NCBI RefSeq assembly: GCF_019343475.1
Contig: NZ_CP072453.1
Location: 1,736,001-1,800,000, forward strand
Length of the DNA stretch: 64,000 nt
Reading direction: 5' to 3'
Source of the DNA: Providencia sp. R33
GTDB lineage: Bacteria; Pseudomonadota; Gammaproteobacteria; Enterobacterales; Enterobacteriaceae
In this document: positions 36,190-45,770 of the stretch, in pieces
How the letters are laid out: the number at the start of each line of letters is the position of its first letter
Position numbering within the stretch: the stretch's first letter is position 1
Made by a program: the position numbers and the translations under genes
Notes under the pieces: generated by a model
What the model was told of the DNA's origin: nothing
The model's database searches: none
What the model saw: the letters and a program-made list of their open reading frames with translations, nothing else

Positions 36190-36587
36190 ACCAACTTACC
36201 GATAAAAACTGCGGCGAAGTCATTCGGGTATTGACGCGAAGTTGGTCCTATTTAGCGATTGGATCTGCTCTGAGTTTAATTTTTCAACTTAGTCTTTTTT
36301 TAGGGATAAATAACGGGAAGTATTATTTATTTATCAGCATAATTTTATTTATTATTAGCCACTATTATATTTATCGTTTGTGGCTTGATAACCATTTTTT
36401 TAAAGTGATTTATCAGCAAGGAACGATTGAACCCTTTGATTATGCATTAAATTTTTTGATACCAAACAAACCCACCAACCGAACAATGGAGCAGCGTTGG
36501 CAAGGCACAAAAACCTTATTTAATCGTGCTCTCTTGTCTGTTGTTATCCTTTGGATATGGCTATTAGTGACTGTAATAGCATTATAA
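36186..36587 (+). CDS. Membrane protein of unknown function in the ynb operon
   Basis: A 133-residue protein with three hydrophobic segments (around 25-42, 46-65 and 112-132) and a basic stretch between. The start overlaps the ynbD stop (ATGA-type, four bases), so it is translationally coupled and probably part of the same lipid-modifying system. I do not recognise the family, and E. coli ynbABCD has no equivalent. Confidence 0.78.
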   Translation: MNQLTDKNCGEVIRVLTRSWSYLAIGSALSLIFQLSLFLGINNGKYYLFISIILFIISHYYIYRLWLDNHFFKVIYQQGTIEPFDYALNFLIPNKPTNRTMEQRWQGTKTLFNRALLSVVILWIWLLVTVIAL

Positions 36588-36808
36588 TAGGCTAGGTTAA
36601 TATTATTTTTTTAATCTATAATTTAGTCTTAATATAAGCTTTTAATATCGTTAACTTATTATTTATTTACCAAATAGATTTTAGATCAGTTTTTATATTT
36701 ATAATTATTTATTGGTTTTATTTACTCTATACATTAGATGGTTTTTACTTTTGTTACTGAAAACGTTATGATAATTGGCGTTTCATTGATACATAACAGA
36801 TTTTTTGA

Positions 36809-36820
36809 GCTTAGCTAAGC
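36809..36820. promoter_or_regulatory. Perfect 12-bp palindrome upstream of dauA
   Basis: GCTTAGCTAAGC is a perfect palindrome 57 bases before the dauA start in an otherwise AT-rich gap of 289 bases. It may be an operator; the binding protein is unknown. Confidence 0.35.
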
Positions 36821-36876
36821 GTATCCTTATAGGTACATTTTCGTTTATTTTTCACCCTGTTATTTGGTAGGGTATA

Positions 36877-38610
36877 ATGAGTACAAAAAATATTAATAGG
36901 TTGCGCCCTTTTAGCGCATTAATCGATTCATGTTGGAAAGAAAAATATACCGCAGCACGGTTTATAAAAGACCTAATTGCGGGTATTACGGTTGGGATTA
37001 TTGCCATTCCATTAGCCATGGCCTTAGCAATTGCCAGTGGTGTCCCTCCTCAGTATGGCCTCTATACCGCAGCGATTGCGGGTATTATTATCGCTATTAC
37101 GGGTGGTTCTCGTTATAGCGTTTCAGGGCCTACCGCTGCGTTTGTGGTTATTTTATATCCTGTTTCACAACAGTTTGGCCTCAGTGGTTTATTAGTTGCC
37201 ACGCTGATGTCGGGTGTTATTTTACTGGCGATGGGTTTTGCTCGCTTTGGTAAGTTTATTGAGTATATTCCTGTGTCGGTGACTTTGGGCTTTACTTCAG
37301 GTATTGCCATCACTATTGCCACCATGCAAATCAAGGATTTCTTTGGCTTGCAGATGGAACATGTTCCTGAGAACTATGTTGATAAACTCATTGCCATTGG
37401 TAATACGTTCTCAACGTTTCAATACAGTGACACGCTGATTGGTTTATCCACTCTGCTTGTCTTAATCTTTTGGCCTAAGTTAAAGTTAAAATTCCCAGGG
37501 CACTTGCCTGCACTTATCGTCGGCACGTTCGTCATGTGGGTGCTTTCATTATTTGGGATGGAAGTCGCCACGATTGGCTCTGAATTTAGTTATTTTCTGC
37601 CTGATGGCACTGAAGGAAGTGGTATCCCCCCTATTTTACCGCAATTTATTTTACCGTGGGAACTGCCCGGTAGTGCGCCAATTAGTTGGGCAATGATCAC
37701 CGCACTTATGCCTGCGGCATTTTCGATGGCCGTGTTGGGCGCGATAGAATCACTACTTTGTGCCGTTGTACTTGATAATATGACAGGTAAAAAGCACCAT
37801 TCAAATAGTGAGCTGATTGGCCAAGGCGTTGGTAATATTGCAGCGCCATTTTTTGGTGGGATCACCGCAACAGCAGCAATTGCCCGCTCCGCAGCAAACG
37901 TCCGCGCGGGAGCCACATCCCCTATTTCTGCGGTTATTCACTCAATTTTAGTGTTGCTGACCTTACTGGTGCTGGCACCAATGCTCTCATACTTACCACT
38001 GGCGGCAATGTCAGCATTACTGTTGATTGTGGCATGGAATATGAGCGCAGCAGGGAAAGTGGTTTATCTCATCAAACGCGCACCTAAAGATGACATCATC
38101 GTTCTCGTGTTATGTATGTCTTTAACCGTTCTATTCGACATGGTCATTGCCATTACTGTAGGTATCGTGTTGGCATCACTGTTATTTATGCGCCGTATTG
38201 CGAATATGACACGTTCAACACAACTAGCTGAAACGGATGAAGAAAATAGCCGATTAGTCGTGCGTATTAATGGCCCACTCTTTTTCGCCGCCGCAGAACG
38301 TATTTTCGATGAGTTGCGCGTAAAAAGTGCAGGATATGAAACCATTATCATGCAATGGGATGCGGTACCTGTACTGGATGCGGGGGGGTTAGAAGCCTTT
38401 GAGAAATTCATTGATGCCGTGCGTAAAGACACTCATGTGATGGTGTGTGATATTCCATTCCAGCCACTAAAAACCTTGGCGCGCGCTAAAGTTGCACCAA
38501 TTGATGGCGTATTGAGCTTCCATAATTCCATGGATAACGCACTAGAAGCAGTTAAAACGATTGAGCAATCTAAGAAACTAAATACTTACAATGATGCTGA
38601 AACAGCATAA
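36877..38610 (+). CDS. dauA: SulP/SLC26 anion transporter DauA
   Basis: C4-dicarboxylate transporter of the SulP family in the inner membrane, 577 residues. The core transport domain matches E. coli DauA (DLIAGITVGIIAIPLAMALA, SRYSVSGPTAAFVVIL, GGITATAAIARSAANVRAG) with 14 expected spans. A STAS domain occupies roughly residues 455-560 (VPVLDAGGLEAFEKF). Near prs in E. coli too, but here it is ~9 kb from prs and preceded by the ynb operon. Confidence 0.94.
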   Translation: MSTKNINRLRPFSALIDSCWKEKYTAARFIKDLIAGITVGIIAIPLAMALAIASGVPPQYGLYTAAIAGIIIAITGGSRYSVSGPTAAFVVILYPVSQQFGLSGLLVATLMSGVILLAMGFARFGKFIEYIPVSVTLGFTSGIAITIATMQIKDFFGLQMEHVPENYVDKLIAIGNTFSTFQYSDTLIGLSTLLVLIFWPKLKLKFPGHLPALIVGTFVMWVLSLFGMEVATIGSEFSYFLPDGTEGSGIPPILPQFILPWELPGSAPISWAMITALMPAAFSMAVLGAIESLLCAVVLDNMTGKKHHSNSELIGQGVGNIAAPFFGGITATAAIARSAANVRAGATSPISAVIHSILVLLTLLVLAPMLSYLPLAAMSALLLIVAWNMSAAGKVVYLIKRAPKDDIIVLVLCMSLTVLFDMVIAITVGIVLASLLFMRRIANMTRSTQLAETDEENSRLVVRINGPLFFAAAERIFDELRVKSAGYETIIMQWDAVPVLDAGGLEAFEKFIDAVRKDTHVMVCDIPFQPLKTLARAKVAPIDGVLSFHNSMDNALEAVKTIEQSKKLNTYNDAETA

Positions 38611-38617
38611 TTGCACT

Positions 38618-38661
38618 GTATCCCCACTACCACAAAGCAACGTGGTAATGGGGATACGTTA
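38618..38661. terminator. Bidirectional terminator between dauA and the SEL1 gene
   Basis: GTATCCCCA-TACCAC pairs with GTGGTA-TGGGGATAC around AAAGCAAC, a stem of about 15 bp flanked by GTTATTCTTCTTT on the right. It separates two convergent genes. Confidence 0.8.
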
Positions 38662-38668
38662 TTCTTCT

Positions 38669-39406
38669 TTATTGTTCGCCCAAGCAAAACATTTCATTAC
38701 CTTCTTTTCTGCCTTTTTCACAGGCCAAGCCTCTTAATTTCTTAGCTTTTTGTTGATCTAGTGTCACTGTACCAGTGTTATCTTCTGCAAACTTAAAAGC
38801 AGCCATCCACTCTGCATAACCTGCATATGTCATCGCATCCGCTTTATCAAACCATTGCTGTGCTTTTTGCTCATCCTTTGGAACACCTTTCCCGTCTAAA
38901 TAAATGATCCCGAGCAGCACTGGAGCAGTAAAATAGTCTTGGTTATTAAGTTCAACTACCTCTTCCAGCAATTTAATGGATTGAGGGTAATCTGTTTTAC
39001 CCGCAATTGGGTTAATTAATGATTCCGCTAAACTAATTTTGCCTTTTACACTACCTTGTTCAACTGCTTTTGTTGCAAATTTCCTCGCATCAACAAATTC
39101 TTGCTTAAAATAGCTATCACTTAGCAAGCTAATATCTGCTAATAAGGTATACCCTTCTGGGTTACCATTTTTTGCCGCTGCGTTTGCCCACAAACGTGCA
39201 CTATTTAAGTTTTGCATAACACCCAAGCCTGAATAGTACATTTCAGCCAACTGATATTGTGCTGATGCATCGTTATTCACTGCTTTTTGCTTTGTCTGCG
39301 AAAAAAGCTGCTTATCTTCAGGAGTCAGGTCTAGCTGTGCAATCGTTTGAAAAGGAGGCATAAATAAGGAAAGGGTAATAATTGTTTTTTTAAGGGTAAA
39401 TTTCAT
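38669..39406 (-). CDS. SEL1/TPR-repeat secreted protein
   Basis: A 245-residue protein with a signal peptide (MKFTLKKTIITLSLFMPPFQTIA, cleavage before QLDL). It has SEL1-like repeats, for example AQYQLAEMYYSGLGVMQNLN, GYTLLADISLL and LGIIYLDGKGVPKDEQKAQ. Such solenoids usually bind other proteins; the partner is unknown. Start at ATG 39406; a TTG at 39418 is also in frame but would weaken the signal peptide. Follows yhcC by 20 bases on the same strand. Confidence 0.82.
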   Translation of the reverse strand: MKFTLKKTIITLSLFMPPFQTIAQLDLTPEDKQLFSQTKQKAVNNDASAQYQLAEMYYSGLGVMQNLNSARLWANAAAKNGNPEGYTLLADISLLSDSYFKQEFVDARKFATKAVEQGSVKGKISLAESLINPIAGKTDYPQSIKLLEEVVELNNQDYFTAPVLLGIIYLDGKGVPKDEQKAQQWFDKADAMTYAGYAEWMAAFKFAEDNTGTVTLDQQKAKKLRGLACEKGRKEGNEMFCLGEQ

Positions 39407-39426
39407 AGATACTCTCAATTAATCGG

Positions 39427-40329
39427 CTACAGTGCAGAACCCTGTCCACCATATTGTAAAAAATATTGGTATAAGTTATTCATGCCAACCCAGTGGTTTT
39501 CACACCATTGCGGTGCGAGTAAAGTCGGCTTCCTTGCACTGGCGCTAATGCGATGATAAACAATGTCTTTCGGTGTATGGCGTACTATTTCCCCCGCAAT
39601 AGCGGTGTACTCGTCTAACGACAATGTTGATAAACGCCCTGCTCGCCAACTTTTAGCCATCACACTGCCTTCAACAATATGCAAAGGATGCAGCTTGATA
39701 CCATCTGTACCGCATTCAAGTACTTTTTCTAAGGTTTGCATATTCATCTGTGCATCCTCACCAGGTAAGCCACAGATTAGGTGCGTACATACCTTTAAGC
39801 CCAGTTGACGTGCCTTTTGTGTTGTTTGTTGATAAGCATCAAACCCATGACCGCGGTTAATCCGATGCAATGTTTTATCATGTGCACTTTGTAACCCAAG
39901 TTCGAGCCAAATTTCATAACCTTGTTGTTTATATTCACTTAATAGCGATAAAACTGATTCAGGCACACAATCAGGGCGTGTGCCAACACATAAACCAATA
40001 ATATCAGCTTGTTGCAACGCCTCTTCATACAGTTGTTTGAGTAAATGTACTTCTGCATAAGTGCTGGTATAGGCTTGAAAGTAGGCAAGATAACGTTTAG
40101 CGCGGGAAATACGGGAGATTTGGTCTGATATTTGTTCACTAATGGTTTGGCTGGATTGGCTCTCATCGGAAAAAGAGGCCACATTACAGAAGGTACAGCC
40201 CCCTCGGCCAAGGGTGCCATCGCGGTTTGGGCAGCTAAAGCCCCCGTGTAAGGTAATTTTATAAATTTTCTCGCCATATCGGCGCTGGAGATCAGCGCCG
40301 AACATGGAAACGACTTCAGTGAGTTGCAT
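39427..40329 (-). CDS. yhcC: Radical SAM protein YhcC (TIGR01212 family)
   Basis: Radical SAM enzyme of unknown substrate, 300 residues. The [4Fe-4S] cluster motif is CPNRDGTLGRGGCTFC (a CX10CX2C spacing typical of this family). Matches E. coli YhcC in LTLHGGFSCPNR-type N-terminus, YLAYFQAYTSTYAEV and GIKLHPLHIVEGSVMA. The C-terminal ~10 residues are shorter than in E. coli. Lies directly downstream of kdsA with an 11-base gap, which differs from E. coli, where yhcC is elsewhere. Confidence 0.92.
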   Translation of the reverse strand: MQLTEVVSMFGADLQRRYGEKIYKITLHGGFSCPNRDGTLGRGGCTFCNVASFSDESQSSQTISEQISDQISRISRAKRYLAYFQAYTSTYAEVHLLKQLYEEALQQADIIGLCVGTRPDCVPESVLSLLSEYKQQGYEIWLELGLQSAHDKTLHRINRGHGFDAYQQTTQKARQLGLKVCTHLICGLPGEDAQMNMQTLEKVLECGTDGIKLHPLHIVEGSVMAKSWRAGRLSTLSLDEYTAIAGEIVRHTPKDIVYHRISASARKPTLLAPQWCENHWVGMNNLYQYFLQYGGQGSAL

Positions 40330-40340
40330 TTACGCCAAGC

Positions 40341-41195
40341 TTAACGGCTAGTGTCTAACTCAGGGAACCCTTTCACCACATCATCAATAGCTTTCATTTG
40401 CTTGAGGAATGGCTCCAGTTTATCTAAAGGTAATGCTGATGGGCCATCGCAACGTGCGTTATCTGGGTCTGGATGCGCTTCAAGGAATAAGCCAGCGATA
40501 CCCACTGCCATACCTGCTCTTGCCAATTCAGCAACTTGAGCACGGCGACCACCTGATGCTGCACCAAATGGGTCACGGCATTGCAGTGCGTGGGTCACGT
40601 CAAAAATCACTGGGCAGCCTTTAGACGACTGCACCATGACATTAAAACCAAGCATATCAACGACTAAATTATCATAACCAAAGTTTGCACCACGGTCACA
40701 CAGAATAATTTTGTCATTACCGCCTTCAATAAACTTCTCAACGATATTACCCATCTGGCCCGGGCTAATAAACTGTGGTTTTTTGATATTAATAACAGCA
40801 TCCGTTTTTGCCATCGCAGCAACAAGATCGGTTTGGCGTGCTAAAAATGCTGGAAGTTGAATTACATCAACGACTTCCGCAACTGGTGCAGCTTGTGAAG
40901 GTTCATGCACATCGGTGATAATTTTCACACCAAAGGTTTGTTTCAGTTCTTGAAAAATTTTCATTCCTTCTTCAAGACCTGGACCACGGTAAGAGTGGAT
41001 AGATGAGCGATTCGCTTTATCAAATGACGCTTTAAACACATAAGGAATGCCTAATTTTTGCGTCACAGTAACATAGTGCTCACACACTTTCATTGCCATA
41101 TCGCGAGATTCAAGGACGTTCATTCCACCAAACAACACAAATGGCAAGTTGTTCGCGACATTGATATCACCAATATTGACTACTTTCTGTTGCAT
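40341..41195 (-). CDS. kdsA: 3-deoxy-D-manno-octulosonate 8-phosphate synthase KdsA
   Basis: Condenses arabinose 5-phosphate with phosphoenolpyruvate to form Kdo-8-phosphate for lipopolysaccharide core synthesis. The 284-residue protein matches E. coli KdsA in FVLFGGMNVLESRDMAM, FKASFDKANRSS, IITDVHEP and DVTHALQCRDPFGAASGGRR. Lies downstream of sirB1 on the same strand, the E. coli order. Confidence 0.98.
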   Translation of the reverse strand: MQQKVVNIGDINVANNLPFVLFGGMNVLESRDMAMKVCEHYVTVTQKLGIPYVFKASFDKANRSSIHSYRGPGLEEGMKIFQELKQTFGVKIITDVHEPSQAAPVAEVVDVIQLPAFLARQTDLVAAMAKTDAVINIKKPQFISPGQMGNIVEKFIEGGNDKIILCDRGANFGYDNLVVDMLGFNVMVQSSKGCPVIFDVTHALQCRDPFGAASGGRRAQVAELARAGMAVGIAGLFLEAHPDPDNARCDGPSALPLDKLEPFLKQMKAIDDVVKGFPELDTSR

Positions 41196-41240
41196 ACTCT
41201 TACCTTTAAAATTAAGACAGGCTGCCTGTCATTACGTTAA

Positions 41241-42050
41241 TTAATGTAATACGATTGGATGGTTATCCAATGAATAAATTTGAATTTTGATCATTTCAGA
41301 TACAGGGTCTTCTGGGCAGTGCTCAATAAAATAATTAAGGTCACTTAACGCCACATGATTGCAATCTAAATGTGCCAGTATTAACCCGCGATCACGAATT
41401 TCATAAGGGTCTTCAGGGTCTAGCGTGAGCAGTGTTTCACACACTCGCAACGCTACCTCCATTTTTTTCTCTTCCATCAACGCCGCTTTTAGCGTGTCAA
41501 AAATCTTGCGAACAATAATACTATTTTCAGCTACATCGAGTTGATCTTGGAAAAACTCTGAGAAAGGGTCAACAGTACCTTTTAGCCACATATTCAATGT
41601 ATGCAGTGATAGTGACTCACCATTTGCTGGGTTAATAAACCACGGTTTTCCATCGCGTTTTTCAGTAATAATTAATAATTGAGTTGGAAAAATGGCAGGT
41701 CGGATATCAATATCTAAATGCTGAGCGATATACAACAAAATGGCACCCAGTGTCACAGGTGTACCTTGTTTGGACGCTAATACTTTATCAAGCCAAAGCA
41801 TATCTGATAATGCATAGATGCCCTGAGCAGGGCCAAATGACCATTGTTGATAAAACAATGAAATCAATTGCTCTACTTTAGTTTCATTATCTGCATGTAA
41901 ATCGATGGTCGATTTTGCAGATACAACAAGGCTATCTAGTTGAGCTTGGACTTTCATCAACGGGAAATCATGACGGATACATTGAGAAACGGTCATAATC
42001 CCTTCGCTTAAGGGGAGCTGATTAAATTCAATATTCGCTATGGTCTTCAT
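41241..42050 (-). CDS. sirB1: SirB1 family protein (transglutaminase-like/TPR)
   Basis: A 269-residue cytoplasmic protein matching E. coli SirB1 (YchA), with a transglutaminase-like N-terminal region (KQGTPVTLGAILLYIAQHL, INPANGESL) and a C-terminal TPR-like stretch (DPEDPYEIRDRGLILAHLD). The function is unknown. Start at ATG 42050 (MKTIANIEFNQLPLSEG); the frame reaches 42128 inside prmC. sirB2, which separates prmC and sirB1 in E. coli, is absent. Confidence 0.93.
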   Translation of the reverse strand: MKTIANIEFNQLPLSEGIMTVSQCIRHDFPLMKVQAQLDSLVVSAKSTIDLHADNETKVEQLISLFYQQWSFGPAQGIYALSDMLWLDKVLASKQGTPVTLGAILLYIAQHLDIDIRPAIFPTQLLIITEKRDGKPWFINPANGESLSLHTLNMWLKGTVDPFSEFFQDQLDVAENSIIVRKIFDTLKAALMEEKKMEVALRVCETLLTLDPEDPYEIRDRGLILAHLDCNHVALSDLNYFIEHCPEDPVSEMIKIQIYSLDNHPIVLH

Positions 42051-42073
42051 TACATTCCCACTACTGTGCCCAC

Positions 42074-42907
42074 TTAACCATTCCATTGACCGAGTGAAAC
42101 TCTTTCTTGCCCACCGTAATCGAGACACGTCTCAATTTGGGTGTACCCATGTTTTGCAAATAAATCACGCACGGCTGAACCTTGTGTCCAGCCATGCTCA
42201 AGAAGCAACCAGCCTTGATTTTTAAGATAGTTTTTTGATTTATCAATGATATATGCTAAATCAGCTAGCCCTTCATTTTTTGCAATTAATGCGGTTGCTG
42301 GCTCAAAACGCACGTCACCTTCACTCAGATGATTATCATTTTCGTCAATATAAGGCGGGTTACTCATAATCATATCAAATTGTTGAAATGATAGGGAAGT
42401 AAACCAATCACTTTGTATAAATTGGACGTTAGCAATATTCAAACGTTGTTGATTTCGTTGCGCTAATTTTACTGCTTCAGGATTGAAATCAATGCCAATA
42501 ACGAGGCTGTTGGGCAACTCGGAGGCTACAGCCAAAGCAATCGCGCCCGTCCCCGTGCCTAAATCCAATAAATGACAAGGTTGATTTGTTAAACGTGCTA
42601 ATGCTTGTTCGACCAAACATTCTGTGTCTGGCCTTGGAATTAATGTGGCAGGTGATACATAAAGTGGTAACGACCAAAACTCACGCTCGCCGATAATATA
42701 GGCAATTGGCTCACCTTTCTCTCGGCGTTGCAATAGCTGTTCAGCTTGCTGCTGTTCTAACGCGCTAAGTTCATTCTCACTAAAAGCAAAAAGGTAGGTA
42801 CGGCTGCGACCCGTGGCATGTTCAAGCAGGATTTCTGCATCCCGCTTTGCGCTATCGCTTGCAGACAGTCTGCTGACTGCCTGCTTTAGCCATTCGCTAT
42901 ACTGCAT
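42074..42907 (-). CDS. prmC: Release factor glutamine methyltransferase PrmC
   Basis: Methylates the GGQ glutamine of peptide release factors. The 277 residues show the SAM-binding motif LLDLGTGTGAIALAVA and the catalytic NPPY tetrad (MSNPPYIDEND) near residue 190, with the N-terminal helical release-factor-contact domain. The first base of its start overlaps the last base of prfA, indicating coupling with its substrate. Confidence 0.97.
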   Translation of the reverse strand: MQYSEWLKQAVSRLSASDSAKRDAEILLEHATGRSRTYLFAFSENELSALEQQQAEQLLQRREKGEPIAYIIGEREFWSLPLYVSPATLIPRPDTECLVEQALARLTNQPCHLLDLGTGTGAIALAVASELPNSLVIGIDFNPEAVKLAQRNQQRLNIANVQFIQSDWFTSLSFQQFDMIMSNPPYIDENDNHLSEGDVRFEPATALIAKNEGLADLAYIIDKSKNYLKNQGWLLLEHGWTQGSAVRDLFAKHGYTQIETCLDYGGQERVSLGQWNG

Positions 42908-43989
42908 TATTCCTGCTCAGAAAGTGCAGAAAGTTGGTCTGCTTGGTATTCGTTGATGATAGGCTGGATTAATGCATCCAATTTTCCTTCCATCACTTCA
43001 TCCAAACGGTATAACGTCAAGTTGATGCGGTGATCCGTGACTCGACCTTGCGGGAAGTTATAAGTACGGATGCGGTCTGAACGATCCCCAGAACCCAGCA
43101 AGTTACGACGCTCTGACGCTTCAGCCGCATGGCGTTTGTCCATTTCGGCTTGGCGAATACGCGCACCTAATACTGACATCGCTTTCGCTTTGTTTTTATG
43201 TTGCGAGCGCTCGTCTTGGCATTCCACCACAATTCCTGTAGGAAGGTGAGTAATACGGATTGCCGAGTCGGTGGTGTTAACGTGCTGACCACCCGCCCCT
43301 GATGAACGGAAAGTATCAATACGTAAATCCGCAGGGCTAATTTCAGGTAACTCAGCTTCTGGCAATTCAGGCAAAATCGCGATAGTACACGCAGAAGTGT
43401 GAATGCGGCCTTGAGATTCAGTCTCAGGAACACGCTGCACACGGTGCCCACCGGATTCAAATTTTAAACGCCCATAAACGCTATCACCGGAAATTTTTGC
43501 GATAACTTCTTTGTAGCCGCCATGCTCACCATCGCTAGTGCTCATTAACTCAACACGCCAGCGGTTATTTTCTGCATAACGGCTGTACATACGGAATAAG
43601 TCACCAGCAAAAATCGCAGCTTCATCACCACCTGCACCTGCGCGAATTTCTACGAAACAGTTATATTCATCATCGGGGTCTTTAGGAAGTAACAATAATT
43701 GTAATTGTTGTTCAAGCTCTTCATTACGCGCTTTGGCTTCTTTTAACTCTTCTTGAGCCATTTCTTTCATTTCAGGATCGTCTAATAGCATTTCTGCTGT
43801 TTCGATATCATCCTGAACCGTGCGCCATGCACTAAAGCATTTCGCCACATCTGATAATTGGGCATATTCTTTTGATAAAGCACGAAAACGGTCTTGATCG
43901 GCAATCACACCTGCATCTGCAAGGTGCGCTTCGATTTCTTCGTAGCGTTCTTGTAATGCTTCTAGTTTTGCGACAATAGAAGGCTTCAT
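42907..43989 (-). CDS. prfA: Peptide chain release factor 1
   Basis: Terminates translation at UAA and UAG. The 360-residue protein has the peptidyl-hydrolysis motif GAGGQHVNTTDSAIR with GGQ, and the codon-recognition region near RVPETESQGRIHTSA (PxT-like PET). Starts at ATG 43989, 31 bases after hemA. Part of the hemA-prfA-prmC operon. Confidence 0.98.
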   Translation of the reverse strand: MKPSIVAKLEALQERYEEIEAHLADAGVIADQDRFRALSKEYAQLSDVAKCFSAWRTVQDDIETAEMLLDDPEMKEMAQEELKEAKARNEELEQQLQLLLLPKDPDDEYNCFVEIRAGAGGDEAAIFAGDLFRMYSRYAENNRWRVELMSTSDGEHGGYKEVIAKISGDSVYGRLKFESGGHRVQRVPETESQGRIHTSACTIAILPELPEAELPEISPADLRIDTFRSSGAGGQHVNTTDSAIRITHLPTGIVVECQDERSQHKNKAKAMSVLGARIRQAEMDKRHAAEASERRNLLGSGDRSDRIRTYNFPQGRVTDHRINLTLYRLDEVMEGKLDALIQPIINEYQADQLSALSEQE

Positions 43990-44020
43990 TCGTTATATAA
44001 GACCTATGATTAAAAAGTGG

Positions 44021-45283
44021 TTATTGATGGTCCAGCCCTAAGCTGTCCCTAAGTAGATTTAGACGCTCAACATCGCCATTTCCCGCTGCTTGTTGCAGCG
44101 ATTTGGTCGGAGCGTGAATAAGGCGGTTGGTAAGTTGCTGCGATAACTGCATAATCACTTGCTCAGGGTCAGCGCCTTGTCGAACAGCCGCTAACGCTTT
44201 TTCGGCCATATTAGCTCGGATAACCTCAGCGTGCTCTCGGTAATCGCGAATTGTAGACACTGCGGCTTGTGAACGCAACCAATCCATAAAATGGCTACTT
44301 TCTTGTTCAACAATAAACTCCGCTTCAACCGCTGCTGCTTTACGCTGTGCTAAATTTTGCGCAATGATGGACTCAAGGTCATCAACGGTATACAGATACA
44401 CATCGCGAAGTTTTTCAACATCTTGTTCAATATCCCGCGGTACAGCAATATCGATTAATAACATTGGCTTACTACGGCGAGCTTTCATTGCACGCTCAAC
44501 CATACCTTTACCAATAATTGGCAGAGGGCTGGCTGTCGAGCTGATAACAATGTCAGCTTCAGCCAAGCGGCTATCGATATCCGCTAATGAAATCACTTGT
44601 GCGTTAACTTCATTGGCTAACAGTTCAGCACGCTCACGGGTTCGGTTCGCTATCATCATTTTTTGCACGCCGTGCTCACGCAAATGGCGAGCAACAAGCT
44701 CTATCGTTTCCCCTGCTCCGACTAACAAAATATTCAAATGTTTGAGTGACTCAAAGATTTGACGAGCCAGAGTACAAGCAGCAAACGCAACAGAAACTGC
44801 ATTAGCGCCAATATCCGTTTCTGTTCGCACGCGTTTGGCGACAGAAAATGATTTTTGGAATAAACGCTCCAATTCACTGGATAACGAATGGCTATCTTGT
44901 GAAAGTGCAAATGCTTTTTTCACCTGCCCTAAAATTTGCGGCTCCCCTAATACCAAGGAGTCGAGGCCACTTGCCACTCGCATTAAGTGGCTAACGGCGT
45001 GGTCATCTTGGTGCCAATACAGGCTAGGCTGCAAATCCTTTGGAGTGATTCCGTGAAAATCACATAGCCATTTAATCAGCTGTTCTTGCGCTTTGTCTTG
45101 CGACTCGAGGCTCAGATACAGCTCCGTTCTATTACACGTAGACAGCACAACGCCGCCATTCACTTGAGGTTGTTTAAGAAGGTCCTCAAGTGCATGGTCG
45201 ATTTTTTCAGGACCGAAAGTTACCCGCTCACGCAGGGCGACTGGTGCTGTTTTATGATTGATGCCTAAGGCTAATAAGGTCAT
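44021..45283 (-). CDS. hemA: Glutamyl-tRNA reductase
   Basis: Reduces glutamyl-tRNA to glutamate-1-semialdehyde, the first committed step of C5 heme synthesis. The catalytic cysteine is in VLSTCNRTELY (Cys50), the NADPH motif is LLVGAGETIELVARHL, and a C-terminal dimerisation helix follows. The 420-residue length is normal. N-terminal MTLLALGINHKTAPVALRE matches E. coli closely, including the residues tied to heme-dependent proteolysis. Divergent from lolB. Confidence 0.98.
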   Translation of the reverse strand: MTLLALGINHKTAPVALRERVTFGPEKIDHALEDLLKQPQVNGGVVLSTCNRTELYLSLESQDKAQEQLIKWLCDFHGITPKDLQPSLYWHQDDHAVSHLMRVASGLDSLVLGEPQILGQVKKAFALSQDSHSLSSELERLFQKSFSVAKRVRTETDIGANAVSVAFAACTLARQIFESLKHLNILLVGAGETIELVARHLREHGVQKMMIANRTRERAELLANEVNAQVISLADIDSRLAEADIVISSTASPLPIIGKGMVERAMKARRSKPMLLIDIAVPRDIEQDVEKLRDVYLYTVDDLESIIAQNLAQRKAAAVEAEFIVEQESSHFMDWLRSQAAVSTIRDYREHAEVIRANMAEKALAAVRQGADPEQVIMQLSQQLTNRLIHAPTKSLQQAAGNGDVERLNLLRDSLGLDHQ

Positions 45284-45770
45284 TGCGCTTTACGACTTTG
45301 CTCACATTGCTAATTATTTTTTCAGTAACGTTATGCTCATTAATGAATAGAACATTACTGTTATTTATATTCGACTATTGTAGATGATCCTCGCGACGCT
45401 TTCTATGCTTTGCAAGGTTCTATCATTCAGAAAGATGACCAATCCCAAAAAATAAACGAAAAAAAAAGTGTTAACGATTATTTTTCATGATTGAAACCTA
45501 TCGTTCCTTTAATTTTATTGTTAGCAAATTATTAAATACAACGCTAACGACTACAATAACATGTATAAAGAATGCAATTATTTCGCACAGAAAGCAAATG
45601 GTGATGCCCTATTGCTTTAATTAACTTTAAGGTAAATAACCCTATTCTGATTGATTCAATCAGCAGATTAGCGCACAATTTTGCCCATCAATACGCTACC
45701 TTATGTATAACCTAGCGTAATTCGCTTTAATTTATGATGTTATCTGTGCCCTAAAACGTTGAGATTGACT
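45284..45770. promoter_or_regulatory. Divergent hemA/lolB intergenic region
   Basis: Nearly 490 AT-rich bases without a supported gene. It must hold the hemA and lolB promoters. I see several -10-like hexamers (for example TATGAT near 45733 for lolB) but no pair with clear spacing, so no promoter is placed. An A9 tract lies near 45461-45472. Confidence 0.4.
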
